The notes under the pieces were generated by a model, which worked only from the letters and a program-made list of their open reading frames with translations, ran no database searches and was not told the origin of the DNA. This document shows, in pieces, positions 9,547 to 18,417 of a stretch of 64,000 nucleotides of DNA (its first letter is position 1; the number at the start of each line of letters is the position of its first letter). A program made the position numbers and the translations under genes. Source of the stretch: an uncultured Pelagibacteraceae bacterium (GTDB lineage Bacteria > Pseudomonadota > Alphaproteobacteria > Pelagibacterales > Pelagibacteraceae); NCBI GenBank assembly GCA_902561095.1, contig CACEOF010000005.1, positions 1 through 64,000 on the forward strand, written 5' to 3'.

Positions 9547-10007
9547 ATTTAAAAGAATTATATCAAGAAATTATTTTAGAGCATGGTAAAAATCCAAGAA
9601 ATCTTGGTAAAACAGATGACTTTAATAAAGATGCAAAAGGTAACAATCCTTTATGTGGAGACAATGTTCATGTTTATTTAAAATTAAATGGTCAAAAAAT
9701 AGTGGAAGATATTTCATTTGAAGGAAGTGGTTGTGCTATCTCAATGGCTTCAGCTTCAATTATGACAGATTTAATTAAAGGTAAAAATGAAAACGAAGCT
9801 AAAGAAATTGTTGAAGATTTTTTAGGAATGATTAAAGAAAATCCAGAATTAAAATCAGAATATTTACAAGATGATGAAAAAACTAAATTAATGTGTTTGT
9901 CAGGTGTTAAACAATATCCAATGAGAGTTAAGTGTGCTACACTTTCATGGCATACATTGGTTTCAGCATTTGAGGATAAAAAAGAAGAAGTAAAAACAGA
10001 GAATTAA
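9543..10007 (+). CDS. sufU: SufU-type sulfur-transfer / IscU-like protein
   Basis: IscU-fold protein of 154 residues. Conserved ligands are Cys38 and Asp40 (LCGDN), Cys64 (GSGCAIS) and Cys131 (RVKCATLSWHTL). The ASASIMTD block and the extra stretch before the third cysteine (about residues 98-120, including MCLSGVKQ) distinguish SufU from IscU. SufU proteins act as zinc-dependent sulfur acceptors for SufS in many bacteria. It overlaps sufS by 4 bases and is 2 bases from sufT. The C-terminal tail is Lys/Glu rich. Confidence 0.92.
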   Translation: MNLKELYQEIILEHGKNPRNLGKTDDFNKDAKGNNPLCGDNVHVYLKLNGQKIVEDISFEGSGCAISMASASIMTDLIKGKNENEAKEIVEDFLGMIKENPELKSEYLQDDEKTKLMCLSGVKQYPMRVKCATLSWHTLVSAFEDKKEEVKTEN

Positions 10008-10009
10008 TT

Positions 10010-10309
10010 ATGTCTAAGAAAGAATTAATTATAGAGGAAATAAGAAAAATTTATGATCCTGAGCTACCTGTTAATATTTATGAATTAGGTTTAATTTATG
10101 ATATAAAAGTTGAAAATGATAAATCTGCCAAAATTAAAATGACTTTGACAACACCAAATTGCCCTGTAGCAGAAAGTTTACCTAAAGAGGTTAAAGAAGG
10201 AGCAATGCAAGTAGAGGGGATTGAAGAGGTTGATTTAGAATTAGTATGGGATCCACCATGGACCAAAGACATGATGTCAGAGGCAGCCAAATTGGAATTG
10301 AATTTGTAA
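10010..10309 (+). CDS. sufT: MIP18/DUF59 Fe-S assembly factor SufT
   Basis: 99-residue protein of the DUF59 (MIP18) family, which in SUF operons assists maturation of Fe-S proteins. Visible family motifs are YDPELPVNIYELGLIYDI near the N-terminus, LTTPNCPVAESLP around 45-57, and the C-terminal WDPPWTKDMMSEAAK. The single Cys in the TPNCP motif is conserved. The stop codon overlaps the start of sufA in TAATG. Confidence 0.92.
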   Translation: MSKKELIIEEIRKIYDPELPVNIYELGLIYDIKVENDKSAKIKMTLTTPNCPVAESLPKEVKEGAMQVEGIEEVDLELVWDPPWTKDMMSEAAKLELNL

Positions 10310-10644
10310 TGTCTCAAATAATTAAATTAAGTGATAACGCTGCATCTAGAATTAAAGAGATAATGGCTAATGCAGAAAAAGATTCTCTTGGAGTAAGAGT
10401 ATCAGTTAAATCTGGTGGTTGCGCAGGGATGTCTTATGTTATGGAATATACAAAAGAAGTTAATCCAAATGATGAAATAATTGAGGATAAGGGTGTAAAG
10501 GTATTCGTAGATTCTGCTGCTATTATGTATCTTTTAGGAACTGAAATGGATTATAAGAAAGAGGAGTTATCCTCAACTTTTGTTTTTAATAATCCTAATG
10601 AAACTGAGCGTTGTGGCTGCGGCGAGTCATTTAAAACATCATAG
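10309..10644 (+). CDS. sufA: A-type Fe-S carrier SufA/HesB
   Basis: A-type carrier of 111 residues that passes clusters from the scaffold to target proteins. The three ligand cysteines are Cys38 (GGCAGMSY), Cys102 and Cys104 (RCGCGESF). The start at 10309 is preferred over an in-frame ATG at 10246 because the longer form would read through the end of sufT with no conserved sequence, and TAATG coupling fits the rest of the operon. It is the last clear suf gene here. Confidence 0.93.
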   Translation: MSQIIKLSDNAASRIKEIMANAEKDSLGVRVSVKSGGCAGMSYVMEYTKEVNPNDEIIEDKGVKVFVDSAAIMYLLGTEMDYKKEELSSTFVFNNPNETERCGCGESFKTS

Positions 10645-10709
10645 GTCGACAATCCCATTTTGAGCATATCAGATTTGCATTATTTGCATATTTAAGATAA
10701 GCCATAATA

Positions 10710-10880
10710 ATGAATACATTTGAGTTTAAAAATCTTGTTAAAAACTTAAAAAATTCTTTAAAAGAGAAATCATTTTTTAAAGATCTTAGAAAAGAAGTGG
10801 ATACTGGTGCTAATGGTACGCAGAATTACGTTCTAAAAAAAGGTATGAACAAGAATAGTATAGCTACAACAAAACAGTAG
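10710..10880 (+). CDS. small hypothetical protein (56 aa)
   Basis: An ATG-initiated frame of 56 codons between sufA and the convergent glnA. The product is basic and Lys/Asn rich, starts MNTFEFKNLVKNLKNSLKEK and ends NSIATTKQ, with no membrane segment or signal peptide. A tandem ATTTGCAT repeat lies about 40 bases upstream (10672-10690). I do not recognise a family. It ends 10 bases before the glnA stop. AT-rich DNA yields many such frames, so confidence is moderate. Confidence 0.4.
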   Translation: MNTFEFKNLVKNLKNSLKEKSFFKDLRKEVDTGANGTQNYVLKKGMNKNSIATTKQ

Positions 10881-10889
10881 TTAATTCTG

Positions 10890-12296
10890 CTAGCAGCTAT
10901 AGTACATCTCAAACTCTACCGGATGAGGTGCATGTTCAAATTTGTGTATTTCCTCAAATTTCAACGCAATATAAGCATCAATTTGATCATCAGTAAATAC
11001 ACCACCTTGTGTTAAAAATTCTCTGTCTTTATCTAAATTTTCCATTGCTTCTCTTAATGAGCCACAAACTGTAGGAATAGATTTTACCTCTTCTGGTGGT
11101 AACTCGTATAAATCTTTATCAAATGACTCACCTGGATGAATTTTATTTTTAATCCCATCAATTCCGGCCATAAGCATTGCTGCAAATGTTAAATACGGAT
11201 TACCAGAAGCATCTGGGAAACGAATTTCACATCTAGCACCTTTTTTACTTAAAGTAATTGGTATACGACAAGAAGCTGATCTATTTCTTGCAGAATAAGC
11301 AAGAAGAACTGGTGCCTCAAATCCTGGAATTAATCTTTTATAACTGTTTGTAGTTGCATTAGCAAAAGCATTGATTGCTTTTGCATGTTTTAATATACCA
11401 CCGATATAGTGCAGTGCAGTTTCTGATAATCCAGCGTAACCATCCCCAGAAAATACGGGCGTATCACCTTTCCAAATTGATTGGTGTGTATGCATTCCAG
11501 AGCCGTTATCTCCAGCAACAGGCTTTGGCATAAAAGTAGCTGTTTTACCAAATGAGTGTGTAACCATTTGTACTACATATTTATATAATTGAACATTATC
11601 AGCTTGGTCTACTAAAGTTCCAAAATACATTCCAAGTTCATGTTGGCTAGGTGCTACTTCATGGTGATGTTTTTCAACTTTAATACCCACTTCTTTTAAA
11701 TTTTTAAGATATTCTCCCCTCATGTCCTGTTCACTATCTACAGGTGGTACAGGAAAGTAACCTCCTTTGATACCTGGTCTATGACCCATGTTTCCATTTT
11801 CATATTCTTTACCTGAATTATACGGGCCTTCCTTACTATCTATTACAAAGCCACAATCATTCATGTCATTTTTAATTTTAACATCATCAAAAACAAAAAA
11901 TTCGGGTTCTGGTCCAAAAAAAGCCTTATCTCCAATGCCAGACTCTTTCAAATAAGCCTCAGCTTTTTTTGCTACACCTCGTGGATCTCTTTCATAAGGA
12001 GTTTTTTTAACAGCGTCTAAAATATCACAAAATATCACAACAGTATTATGCGACGTAAAAGGATCCATAAACATTCTTGATGTATCTGGTTTTAAAATCA
12101 TGTCAGACTCGTTGATTGCTTTCCAACCAGCGATAGATGATCCATCAAAAAAAACACCTTCATTTAACATACCTTCATCTACAACTGTTACATCCATAGT
12201 TAAATGTTGAAGCTTTCCTCTAGGATCTGTAAATCTTAAATCTACAAATTCTGCCTCTTTTTCCTTGATAAATTTTAATACATTTGCTGCACTCAT
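10890..12296 (-). CDS. glnA: glutamine synthetase, type I
   Basis: Cytoplasmic dodecameric enzyme making glutamine from glutamate, ammonia and ATP. The 468-residue protein has the GSI blocks [51 protein letters not shown] and [13 protein letters not shown]. Tyr397 in DLYELPPEE is at the position of the adenylylated Tyr of E. coli GlnA, so regulation by GlnE-type adenylylation is possible. No glnB is next to it. The upstream region holds an inverted repeat between glnA and the divergent ybaK-like gene. An RBS-like GGAGA lies just upstream of the start. Confidence 0.98.
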   Translation of the reverse strand: MSAANVLKFIKEKEAEFVDLRFTDPRGKLQHLTMDVTVVDEGMLNEGVFFDGSSIAGWKAINESDMILKPDTSRMFMDPFTSHNTVVIFCDILDAVKKTPYERDPRGVAKKAEAYLKESGIGDKAFFGPEPEFFVFDDVKIKNDMNDCGFVIDSKEGPYNSGKEYENGNMGHRPGIKGGYFPVPPVDSEQDMRGEYLKNLKEVGIKVEKHHHEVAPSQHELGMYFGTLVDQADNVQLYKYVVQMVTHSFGKTATFMPKPVAGDNGSGMHTHQSIWKGDTPVFSGDGYAGLSETALHYIGGILKHAKAINAFANATTNSYKRLIPGFEAPVLLAYSARNRSASCRIPITLSKKGARCEIRFPDASGNPYLTFAAMLMAGIDGIKNKIHPGESFDKDLYELPPEEVKSIPTVCGSLREAMENLDKDREFLTQGGVFTDDQIDAYIALKFEEIHKFEHAPHPVEFEMYYSC

Positions 12297-12371
12297 TATG
12301 TCTCCTATATAAATATTAGAGCATTAATTAGCAAATAAACTAATCTAAATATTGCTTATTTAATAAATAAC

Positions 12372-12394
12372 ACTTATGCAATTTTCACATAAGT
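12372..12394. promoter_or_regulatory. inverted repeat in glnA upstream region
   Basis: Perfect 7-base arms ACTTATG (12372-12378) and CATAAGT (12388-12394) separated by 9 bases, 76 bases upstream of glnA and 41 bases upstream of the divergent ybaK-like gene. It could be an operator or an mRNA hairpin. No T-run follows, so it is not an intrinsic terminator. I do not recognise it as an NtrC box (TGCACY-N5-GGTGCA). Confidence 0.45.
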
Positions 12395-12434
12395 AGTGTA
12401 TTTAATCAATATTATTAATCATTAATTTATATAA

Positions 12435-12917
12435 GTGAACTCCATATTAAATAAAGAACCAGTTAAAAGAGCAGAAAAATTTCTTAAAGAATTTGACCCA
12501 AATTTAAAAGTTATAATTTTAGAGGCTACAGCAAGAACAGCAAATGATGCGGCTACAGCTTTAGGTTGTAATGTAGGAGCAATTGTTAAAAGCTTGCTTT
12601 TCAAAACTGGCGAAACATTTTGTCTTTGTTTGGTATCTGGAGATAAAAGATGTTCTCTAAATAAATTGAAAAAAAAATTGAGTGAAAAAGACGTATCCAT
12701 GGCAAATCCAGATGAGGTCAAACTTATTACTGGTTATACAATTGGAGGAGTGTCTCCCATTGGTCATTTAGTTAAAATTAAAATATTTATAGATGAAAAC
12801 TTAGGAAGATTTTCTAAAGTTTTTGCTGCTGCAGGCCATCCTAATGCAGTTTTTGGAATTAGCTATGTGGGATTAAAAAGATTAACTGGTGCAGAAATAG
12901 ATGATCTAACTGAATGA
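12435..12917 (+). CDS. YbaK/EbsC-type aminoacyl-tRNA deacylase
   Basis: 160-residue protein of the YbaK/ProX editing family, which hydrolyses mischarged tRNAs in trans. Conserved blocks are GCNVGAIVKSLLF (about 45-57), the GDKRCSLNKLKK segment and GYTIGGVSPIGH near 98-109, followed by FAAAGHPNAVFG. The start is GTG at 12435; no in-frame ATG lies close upstream or just downstream and the RBS is not obvious. It overlaps the EamA transporter start by 4 bases (ATGA), so the two form an operon. Confidence 0.85.
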   Translation: MNSILNKEPVKRAEKFLKEFDPNLKVIILEATARTANDAATALGCNVGAIVKSLLFKTGETFCLCLVSGDKRCSLNKLKKKLSEKDVSMANPDEVKLITGYTIGGVSPIGHLVKIKIFIDENLGRFSKVFAAAGHPNAVFGISYVGLKRLTGAEIDDLTE

Positions 12918-13801
12918 GACAACCAAAAATAATTGATTATGCTTTATTAACCATATTATCTTTAATATGGGCATCCGCATTTTTTAATATAAAAATAGCA
13001 ACTTATTCATTTGGTCCAGTTACAATCGCTTTCCTACGAGTATTTTTTGGAGCAATTCCAGTTATACTTCTTTGCTATTATAAAAAAATAAAAATTGAGG
13101 CTTTTTCTAAAGATTGGCATTGGTTTGCTATGATTGGTTTTATAAATTTGGTTGCACCATTCTTTCTAATTGCCTATGGAGTAAAATCTGTTCAAAGTAA
13201 TCTTGCTGCAATCTTAATGTCAACAACACCACTGAGTTCTACCATACTAGGTCATTTTTACACAAAAAATGAAAAATTTAACTTAATTAAAACTTTTGGA
13301 ATTTTAATCGGTTTTTCAGGAATAATTTTTTTATTTTCAGACAATCTTTTAATTGATCAAAATAATTTTACTTCAGCTTTGTTAATTTTGTTAGGATCAA
13401 CATGCTATGTTATTGGTGGTGTATTAACTTTAAAAATTAGTAAGAAAAAAAATGAAAATGTGACAGGTTCGATATTAATCTGGGCAACAATTATTTTAAT
13501 ACCATTGGTATCATTTATTGAACAACCGTGGCAGGTAGTGCCAAGAACAGACTCATTAATATCTGTAATTTATCTAGGCATTGTTCCAACAGGCATTGCA
13601 TGGCTATTAAGGTTTAAAATACTAAAAGATAATGGTTTGATTTTTCAATCCCAGGTATCTTATTTAATACCAATCTTTGGAATAATTCTAGGATACATAT
13701 TCTTAAAAGAATTAATAACAATTAAGGTCTTAATTTCTTTGACTGCAGTTTGTATAGGTATTTATTTTGTTCGAAGAGCTGATAGAAAAAAATTATCTTA
13801 G
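12914..13801 (+). CDS. EamA-family (DMT) transporter
   Basis: Inner-membrane protein of 295 residues with ten predicted hydrophobic segments in two EamA repeats. The first begins ALLTILSLIWASAFF with the FLRVFFGAIPV helix, the second follows residue ~145 with LLGSTCYVIGGVL and ends YLIPIFGIILGYIFLKE. Members export or import small metabolites or amino acids; the substrate cannot be read from sequence. It is coupled to the YbaK-like gene. Its 3' end overlaps the convergent homocysteine methyltransferase by 9 bases. Confidence 0.9.
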   Translation: MRQPKIIDYALLTILSLIWASAFFNIKIATYSFGPVTIAFLRVFFGAIPVILLCYYKKIKIEAFSKDWHWFAMIGFINLVAPFFLIAYGVKSVQSNLAAILMSTTPLSSTILGHFYTKNEKFNLIKTFGILIGFSGIIFLFSDNLLIDQNNFTSALLILLGSTCYVIGGVLTLKISKKKNENVTGSILIWATIILIPLVSFIEQPWQVVPRTDSLISVIYLGIVPTGIAWLLRFKILKDNGLIFQSQVSYLIPIFGIILGYIFLKELITIKVLISLTAVCIGIYFVRRADRKKLS

Positions 13802-14710
13802 TTTAGCAATTTCTCTAATATCCTCTGGTGTTGTTTCGCAACATCCACCTAGAATTGTTGCCCCTTCTTCAACAAGTCTTTTCGAAAAATCATAGAATTT
13901 TTTAGCTGAATTGTTGTCTCTTTTCCCAAGAGTAACATTCGGATTAGTACCTATTTCATCAGGTTTAGCCTTATTAAAGGTTTGAACTGGAGTTGGTTCT
14001 TCTACTTTCCAAAGGTTGGCTTTAAACCCAAACGGGATATCTAACTTTTTAATTTCAGAGGTGCACTCCTCAGCAATTTTTGGAGAAACGCATGCTGTAA
14101 TTACTCCTAGCCAATTATTACTTCTATATTTATTCAAGACTTCAGTGATAGTTTCATTTGAGGGGAGTAAATTATTTTTTTTAACATGGATACCTAAGAG
14201 AACAGGTTTATTTAATTTGACTGCAACGTTTGATGCTATGTCTATTTCTCTTCCACTTGAAACAACATCTAAATAAAAAAAATCTACATATGGAGCAATA
14301 ACCTGAGCTTGTTCATAAAAAGCTTTTTCTAATTCTTTGCTATCTCTTTGATCTTCTACATAAGTATCATTTTGACATGGTAAGCTACCAGCAATTAAAA
14401 CATCTTTTCCAGATTTTTCCTTTGCTTTAATTGATAATAAACAAGCTTGTTCGTTTATATATACAAAATCTTTATCAACTTTATTTTGTATTAATCTAGT
14501 TCTTCTTGCCGAAAAGGTATTGGTAAGTATCACCTCAGATCCAGCATTTATAAATGATAAGTGTACGTCAACAACCAGATCATGAAATTTTTTATCTAAA
14601 TTAGCACTGGCAGACCACAATGTGCCTTTCGAAATTAATCCTTTGGCCAATAGTTGTTGCCCCATACCACCATCCAAAATTCTAATATTTTTAAAAAAAT
14701 TAGTATCCAT
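13793..14710 (-). CDS. homocysteine S-methyltransferase family protein
   Basis: 305-residue zinc-dependent methyltransferase of the MmuM/BHMT type. The N-terminus has the ILDGGMGQQLL signature, the body has LTNTFSARR, and the C-terminal GGCCETTPEDI (Cys290/Cys291) supplies two of the zinc-thiolate ligands; a third Cys lies near residue 207 (ITACVSP). Such enzymes methylate homocysteine from S-methylmethionine or betaine; which donor is used here is not visible. It starts immediately after the stop of the upstream oxygenase-like gene, so they are co-transcribed. Confidence 0.88.
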   Translation of the reverse strand: MDTNFFKNIRILDGGMGQQLLAKGLISKGTLWSASANLDKKFHDLVVDVHLSFINAGSEVILTNTFSARRTRLIQNKVDKDFVYINEQACLLSIKAKEKSGKDVLIAGSLPCQNDTYVEDQRDSKELEKAFYEQAQVIAPYVDFFYLDVVSSGREIDIASNVAVKLNKPVLLGIHVKKNNLLPSNETITEVLNKYRSNNWLGVITACVSPKIAEECTSEIKKLDIPFGFKANLWKVEEPTPVQTFNKAKPDEIGTNPNVTLGKRDNNSAKKFYDFSKRLVEEGATILGGCCETTPEDIREIAKLR

Positions 14711-15301
14711 TTATTTTTTAAAAATAATTTTTACATTAAAAGAAAATGATCGTCTTTCTCCATTTATGTTAAATGGATATGCGGTATGCATCAGATAGTT
14801 TGGAAATATTATTAAGTCTCCAATTTTTGGAATTAGATTATAAATACTATTACTAAGAAACGCTTTTTGTCCATTTATAAAGTCAATTGTTCCATTGGTT
14901 TTAAGTTTTTTATTTTTAACTAAATTGTTTTTTGTCATATTTTTTGGTAAAGTTAAGTATCCAACTCCAGACAAATCGCCATTATGATAATGGATAGGGT
15001 TATACTCACCCCTAAACTGTCGAACAACCCAAAGATTAAGTATTTTTACTTCTTTAATATTTTTAATTTGTTCATTTACTAAAAATTTTTTGACATTTAT
15101 TGTTAGCTCTTTAAATAAATATTTTTTAATAAAATTATTTGAAATCTTTACTTCATTTTTTATTTGACTAGCTAATTTTGAACTATAATCAATTTTTCGA
15201 TAATTTGATTTTTTATCAAATTCTTCATTTAGTTTAGTTATAAACTTTTTAGATATTTTTGTTTTTCCAATTGATGGACCAAATGGTTTAATATTTTTCA
15301 T
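14711..15301 (-). CDS. putative 2-oxoglutarate/Fe(II)-dependent oxygenase
   Basis: 196-residue protein resembling the 2OG-Fe(II)_Oxy_5 family. The first metal-ligand region is around residues 100-108 (PIHYHNGDLSG, which differs from the strict HxD form), followed by GYLTLPKN. The second region is GDLIIFPNYLMHTAYP with the distal His, then the 2OG-binding Arg in NGERRSFSFN. The N-terminal 80 residues are Lys/Asn rich. The substrate is unknown; the family includes hydroxylases of small molecules and proteins. Its stop abuts the ATG of the homocysteine methyltransferase. Confidence 0.75.
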   Translation of the reverse strand: MKNIKPFGPSIGKTKISKKFITKLNEEFDKKSNYRKIDYSSKLASQIKNEVKISNNFIKKYLFKELTINVKKFLVNEQIKNIKEVKILNLWVVRQFRGEYNPIHYHNGDLSGVGYLTLPKNMTKNNLVKNKKLKTNGTIDFINGQKAFLSNSIYNLIPKIGDLIIFPNYLMHTAYPFNINGERRSFSFNVKIIFKK

Positions 15302-15346
15302 TGTTAAGTTAAATATATTATAAATCTATTAAATCAATGTGGTGGT

Positions 15347-16360
15347 TTAAAATTTAATCAGCTCAAATTTTTTTGTTTTTAAAGATTTATTTGCTGTTTC
15401 AGCCAATATCACTGACATTCTTCCATCTTCAAAATTTGCCCGTGGTTTAATATTTTTTTTACAAAATCTTGCTAAGTCATATAACTGGTTTTTAAATGCC
15501 TCTGAATATCTCTCTATAAAAAAATTTTTAAAAGATTGTTTACTACCTGTTGAATTTTTAAAATAGGATGTTGTTTCTGAATCTCTTTGATTTTCAGAAA
15601 TTATCATCCCTTTACTACCAAATAACTCAACTCTTTGATCATAACCAAAACTACAATGTCTTGAATTTGTTATTACACACTGGACACCTTTCCTAGTTTT
15701 CATTACCACTGTAGCTAATTCTAAATCTTTTACTTTTTTAAATTTTTTATCTTTAAAGTATTCACCTGTTGCAAATAAATGCTTAAAATCATCTGAACCC
15801 ACATAGTATCGTGCTAAATCAAAGTCATGGATCATCATGTCTTTAAAAATACCACCAGAATTTCTCAAGTAATCAGCTGAAGGAGGTGCAGGGTCCCGAC
15901 TTGTAATTATTATTTTTTCTAATTTACCAATTTTTCCATTAACAAGATTTTTTTTTAAAGAATTGTGTCCTGCATCATATCTTCTATTAAAACCAATTTG
16001 AATCTTTGGATTGAACTTAGAAAGTTTTTTTTTATATTCATCAATTTTTTTTAAACTTAAATCTAAGGGTTTTTCACAGAATACAACTTTTTTATTTCTA
16101 ACTGCTTTATCAATATAGTTTAAATGTGTCTTAGTACTTGTGGCTATAAAAATACATTTAATGCTCTTATCATTGAATGCAAAATTGGGATTATTAATAG
16201 GAATTGAATTATATTTTTTTCCTAATTTCTTATTTAAATTTTTATCAATATCAAATGTATATTTTAAATTAAATTCTGGATTATTAGTTAAATTTAAAGC
16301 ATGCATTTGGCCTATTCTTCCAAGACCAAGTAATGCAATATTTATTTGATTTTGACCCAT
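15347..16360 (-). CDS. iolG: myo-inositol 2-dehydrogenase-like oxidoreductase
   Basis: Gfo/Idh/MocA-family NAD(P)-dependent dehydrogenase, 337 residues. The Rossmann motif is GLGRIGQMHA near residue 12. The catalytic lysine lies in CEKPLD, and the pattern QIGFNRRYD plus GGIFKDMMIHDFDLARY is characteristic of inositol 2-dehydrogenases, which oxidise myo-inositol to scyllo-inosose, the substrate of IolE. iolE and iolD homologues nearby support the call. The start overlaps the preceding Gfo/Idh gene by 19 bases. No signal peptide is seen, so it is cytoplasmic. Confidence 0.85.
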   Translation of the reverse strand: MGQNQINIALLGLGRIGQMHALNLTNNPEFNLKYTFDIDKNLNKKLGKKYNSIPINNPNFAFNDKSIKCIFIATSTKTHLNYIDKAVRNKKVVFCEKPLDLSLKKIDEYKKKLSKFNPKIQIGFNRRYDAGHNSLKKNLVNGKIGKLEKIIITSRDPAPPSADYLRNSGGIFKDMMIHDFDLARYYVGSDDFKHLFATGEYFKDKKFKKVKDLELATVVMKTRKGVQCVITNSRHCSFGYDQRVELFGSKGMIISENQRDSETTSYFKNSTGSKQSFKNFFIERYSEAFKNQLYDLARFCKKNIKPRANFEDGRMSVILAETANKSLKTKKFELIKF

Positions 16361-17478
16361 CTTTTATTTTTTGATGAAACTTTACAAGCATTTATAAATT
16401 TCGCTGTTTCTAATCCCTCATCCTCATTTGGATAAAAATATCTTTTTTTTGATTTATTTTTTAAGGAGTCAGCAAATTCTCTATAAATATTTGCAAATGC
16501 ATCTAAATATCCTTCTGGATGTCCGAATTTTATTCTAGAGAATTTTTTTGAAAGCTCAGCATTGTGAAAACCTCTTTCAAGAAATCTTACTGCGCCCTTG
16601 TCTGGATTTAATTTTAGATAATTTGGGTCATTTTGAACCCACTCCAAGCTTCCTTTAGAGCCAAATACTCTAATTCTAAGACCATAAACTCCACCTTTAG
16701 CCATGACGTTTGTCCAAAACATACCTTTTGCACCGTTTGTAAAATTAATCATTACTTGTGCATTATCATCCATTTTTATTTTTTTTGAAATTTGTTTAAT
16801 GTCAGCAAAAATTTTTTCTCCCTTTAGTCCTGAAATATATGTGGCTAAATGGTAAGCATGAGTTCCAATTTCATTAAGAACGGCAGATGCACCAACTATT
16901 TTATTATCTATTTTCCATTTTAGTTTTTTTTTGGCATTTCTTACATTAATTTTTGTTCCACCAGACCAATCTTGGATATATTCAACATTCACATATTCAA
17001 TTTTTCCAATTTTACCTTTTTCTACTAAAACTTTGGCTTCTCTAACCATTGGGTAAGCTGAGTAGTTATGAGTTAGAGCATATTTAATTTTTTTATTTGA
17101 TTTTATTTTTTTATAAAGTTTTTTGGCTTGATCTAGATTACCAGCAAATGGTTTATCCGAGATGATATTTATATTTTTTTCAATAAATTTTTCAGCAATA
17201 ATTTGATGACTTGATGGGGGCGTCATTATCGAGACTACTTGAATACCGTCATTTCTTTTTGACTCTTTCAAAGCCATCTCTTTAAAAGTTGAATAGCATC
17301 TATCTTTAGAGATACCTAAAGTTTTTCCAAAGTTAATTGATAATTTTGCATTTCTTGAAAATACACCAGCTACTATTTCGTACTTGTCATCAAATCTTGC
17401 AGAAATTCGATGGACATGACCTATCCAAGATTTTGGACCTCCACCAACAATACCTAAGGATAATTTATTTGTATTCAT
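16342..17478 (-). CDS. Gfo/Idh/MocA-family oxidoreductase
   Basis: 378-residue paralogue with N-terminal GIVGGGPKSWIGHVH instead of the usual GxGxxG and a DKPFAG motif in place of EKP, the catalytic Lys being retained. Conserved His residues in the GTHAYHLATYISG segment suggest an active sugar dehydrogenase. The C-terminal part includes FGHPEGYLDAFANIYREFAD, common in a subgroup found with inositol and sugar-ABC genes. It is co-transcribed with the iolG-like gene and divergent from iolE. A second inosose or inositol isomer dehydrogenase is a plausible role. Confidence 0.8.
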   Translation of the reverse strand: MNTNKLSLGIVGGGPKSWIGHVHRISARFDDKYEIVAGVFSRNAKLSINFGKTLGISKDRCYSTFKEMALKESKRNDGIQVVSIMTPPSSHQIIAEKFIEKNINIISDKPFAGNLDQAKKLYKKIKSNKKIKYALTHNYSAYPMVREAKVLVEKGKIGKIEYVNVEYIQDWSGGTKINVRNAKKKLKWKIDNKIVGASAVLNEIGTHAYHLATYISGLKGEKIFADIKQISKKIKMDDNAQVMINFTNGAKGMFWTNVMAKGGVYGLRIRVFGSKGSLEWVQNDPNYLKLNPDKGAVRFLERGFHNAELSKKFSRIKFGHPEGYLDAFANIYREFADSLKNKSKKRYFYPNEDEGLETAKFINACKVSSKNKRWVKIK

Positions 17479-17517
17479 TAGATTATGATTTTATATATCA
17501 TAACAAATATAAGTATT

Positions 17518-18417
17518 ATGTCAGTAAAATTAGGAATAGCACCAATAGCATGGAGCAACGACGACATGCCTGAACTTGGTGGTGAAACACCTTTGGAACA
17601 GTGTTTATCAGAAGCAAGCGAAGCAGGTTTTTCTGGAATAGAATCTGGAGGGAAATTTCCAAAAAAATCAGAGGAACTCATTCCATTGTTACAAAAATAT
17701 AAACTAAAGTTATGTTCAGGCTGGTACAGTGCAAATTTGAGAAAAAATTCTGTAAAGGATGAAATTATATTAATTCAAGAACAACTAAAACTTTTTCAAG
17801 ATTGTAAAGCACCATGTATTGTATTTGCTGAAGTTTCAGACTCTATTGCTGGAGACCCAAATAGACCCTTATCCAGTAGACCACAAATGAATAAAGATGA
17901 ATGGCATGAATATTGTAAAAAAATTTCTGAGATGGGAAAATATTTAGAAGACCAAGATATGCCTTTGGCTTATCATCATCACATGGGTACAGTGATCGAA
18001 ACAGAAGATGACACAAAAAGACTGTTAGAAAACACAATTGACCAAGTCAAATTAATACTAGATACTGGTCACATGCTATTTGCAAAAGGTAATTCTGTAA
18101 AAATAGCAGAAGATTATAAAGACAGAATAATTCATATTCACTGTAAGGACATGAGAGAAGATATTTTAAATAAATCCCTTGAAAAAGATTGGAGTTTTAG
18201 AAAAGCATTTTTAGAGGGAGCTTTTACTGTACCAGGAGACGGATGTATTGATTATAAACCTTTATTAAAATATTTAAAAAATATTGATTATAAAGGCTGG
18301 TTAGTTGTAGAAGCAGAACAAGATCCGGCTAAAGCAAATCCTTTAGAATATGCAAAAAAAGGTTTCAAATATTTATCTGAGGTATGTGCAGATGTTGATC
18401 TTAAAATAGCTTTATAG
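17518..18417 (+). CDS. iolE: inosose dehydratase
   Basis: IolE dehydrates scyllo-inosose to the cyclic 1,2-dione used by IolD. The 299-residue product has the xylose-isomerase-like TIM-barrel hallmarks GIAPIAWSNDDMPELGG at the N-terminus, ESGGKFP, YHHHMGTVIE and the metal region DTGHMLFA then HCKDMR; the C-terminus has GWLVVEAEQDP. The start is placed at 17518 because the conserved N-terminus begins there; an in-frame ATG at 17485 would add 11 hydrophobic residues and nearly touch the divergent gene. The end overlaps the next convergent gene by 6 bases. Confidence 0.93.
   Translation: MSVKLGIAPIAWSNDDMPELGGETPLEQCLSEASEAGFSGIESGGKFPKKSEELIPLLQKYKLKLCSGWYSANLRKNSVKDEIILIQEQLKLFQDCKAPCIVFAEVSDSIAGDPNRPLSSRPQMNKDEWHEYCKKISEMGKYLEDQDMPLAYHHHMGTVIETEDDTKRLLENTIDQVKLILDTGHMLFAKGNSVKIAEDYKDRIIHIHCKDMREDILNKSLEKDWSFRKAFLEGAFTVPGDGCIDYKPLLKYLKNIDYKGWLVVEAEQDPAKANPLEYAKKGFKYLSEVCADVDLKIAL

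Noticed and set aside
10246..10308. Extended SufA start at 10246
   Set aside because: Would read through the 3' end of sufT in another frame without conserved sequence; TAATG coupling at 10309 fits the operon.
12297..12434. Glutamine riboswitch (glnA or downstream-peptide motif) upstream of glnA
   Set aside because: I looked for the conserved glutamine-aptamer core and did not see it; only a simple inverted repeat is present.
14016..14276. 86-codon frame antisense to the homocysteine methyltransferase gene
   Set aside because: No start signal or family similarity; the opposite strand is a recognised enzyme.
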